6,375 nucleotides of DNA from an uncultured Gaiellaceae bacterium. GTDB lineage: Bacteria > Actinomycetota > Thermoleophilia > Gaiellales > Gaiellaceae. Both the position numbers and the translations under genes were made by a program. The notes under the pieces were generated by a model. It saw only the letters and a list, made by a program, of their open reading frames with translations, ran no database searches and was not told the DNA's origin. Positions 6,050 to 6,375 of the stretch are shown here, piece after piece; positions within the stretch are counted from its first letter, which is position 1; each line of letters starts with the position of its first letter. The DNA lies in the NCBI GenBank assembly GCA_955652075.1, contig CATPAS010000247.1:1-6375 (forward strand). The letters run 5' to 3'.

Positions 6050-6375
6050 TCAGACCTCTACCACTACCGGAAGGATCATCGGCCTGCGGTGGGTTCTGTC
6101 ATAGACGAGTTGTCCGAGCTCATCATGCAAATGCTCCTGTAGAAGCTTGATCTCGACGATGTCGTTGCGCAAGAGGTCCCGCAGAACGCGGTCCGCCTCC
6201 TCGCGCAGCTCCTCGAGCAACTCGCCCGAGCCGTCCCCGAAGCCCCGCGCGATCAGCTCGGTGGGGCCCGCGGCGCCGTCCTCCGAGCCCGCCACCGTCG
6301 CCACGACGATCAGGACGCCGTCCTCGGAGAGGCGACGGCGGTCCCGCAGCGCGACGTCGTGCACGTCCCCCACAC
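6050..6375 (-). CDS. rnj: Ribonuclease J, C-terminal part (cut by window edge)
   Basis: RNase J is a metallo-beta-lactamase-fold ribonuclease with endo- and 5'-3' exonuclease activity in RNA maturation and decay. Only the last 108 or so codons are present; the stop is TGA at 6052-6050 and the frame runs open past 6375. The fragment belongs to the C-terminal domain: DVALRDRRRLSEDGVLIVVA, an acidic spacer, a helical ELLEELREEADRVLRDLL stretch, then KLLQEHLHDELGQLVYDRT and the conserved ending RRPMILPVVVEV. This tail is very characteristic of actinobacterial RNase J. The catalytic HxHxDH centre lies outside the window. The GTG at 6373 is an internal Val codon, not a start. In other Actinobacteria rnj lies near ftsK, as it does here. 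Confidence 0.92.
   Translation of the reverse strand, partial: VGDVHDVALRDRRRLSEDGVLIVVATVAGSEDGAAGPTELIARGFGDGSGELLEELREEADRVLRDLLRNDIVEIKLLQEHLHDELGQLVYDRTHRRPMILPVVVEV
6053..6059 (-). promoter_or_regulatory. Ribosome binding site of the helical protein
   Basis: AGAGGTC on the minus strand places GAGGT 4 bases before ATG 6049 and lies inside the last codons of the RNase J gene. It is the best-placed Shine-Dalgarno match in the window and supports this start. Confidence 0.7.

Noticed and set aside
6050..6373. A separate 107-residue gene starting at GTG 6373
   Set aside because: The sequence is plainly the C-terminal domain of RNase J, and the frame stays open to the window edge, so the GTG is an internal codon.

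Overview
The window is high in GC. All of its coding sequence is on the minus strand, so transcription runs from position 6375 down to 1. Several starts are GTG or TTG and gene ends are tightly overlapped. Both edge genes are typical of Actinobacteria: a ribonuclease J C-terminus at the right edge and the N-terminal half of an FtsK/SpoIIIE DNA translocase at the left edge. My inference is a high-GC actinobacterial lineage, possibly a deep-branching one such as Thermoleophilia; I cannot prove the taxon from the sequence alone.

Layout in transcription order: (1) 6375-6050, C-terminal part of ribonuclease J. (2) 6049-5495, a helical 184-residue protein I do not recognise, starting directly after the RNase J stop. 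(3) 5505-4696, a compact PfkB-type ribokinase. (4) 4699-3779, an inosine/uridine-preferring nucleoside hydrolase. (5) 3782-2973, a LigB-type (class III extradiol dioxygenase / MEMO fold) protein. (6) 2937-1273, a secreted or membrane-anchored protein with a fibronectin type III domain and a probable glycoside-hydrolase-like barrel. (7) 1208-1, FtsK, cut by the window edge inside its Walker A motif.

Genes 1-5 form an almost gap-free chain: TGA directly followed by ATG, an 11-base overlap, then two 4-base GTGA stop/start overlaps. This strongly suggests one polycistronic, translationally coupled unit. The clearest joint function is nucleoside salvage: the hydrolase releases base and ribose, and the ribokinase turns ribose into ribose 5-phosphate. 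The LigB-like protein is locked to the hydrolase by a start/stop overlap, but its substrate is unknown. The secreted protein follows after a 35-base gap and may belong to the same transcript.

RNase J and FtsK lie in the same neighbourhood in other Actinobacteria, for example mycobacteria, so the five genes between them look like a lineage-specific insertion into a conserved chromosomal backbone. I see no mobile element, CRISPR array, tRNA or rRNA. No stretch above 300 bases lacks a gene; the longest non-coding gap is 64 bases and holds two small inverted repeats. Nothing here is clearly a new system. The most notable points are the gene partnership, a His-to-Trp change in a usually conserved LigB-family motif, the shortened ribokinase, and the unassigned secreted protein.
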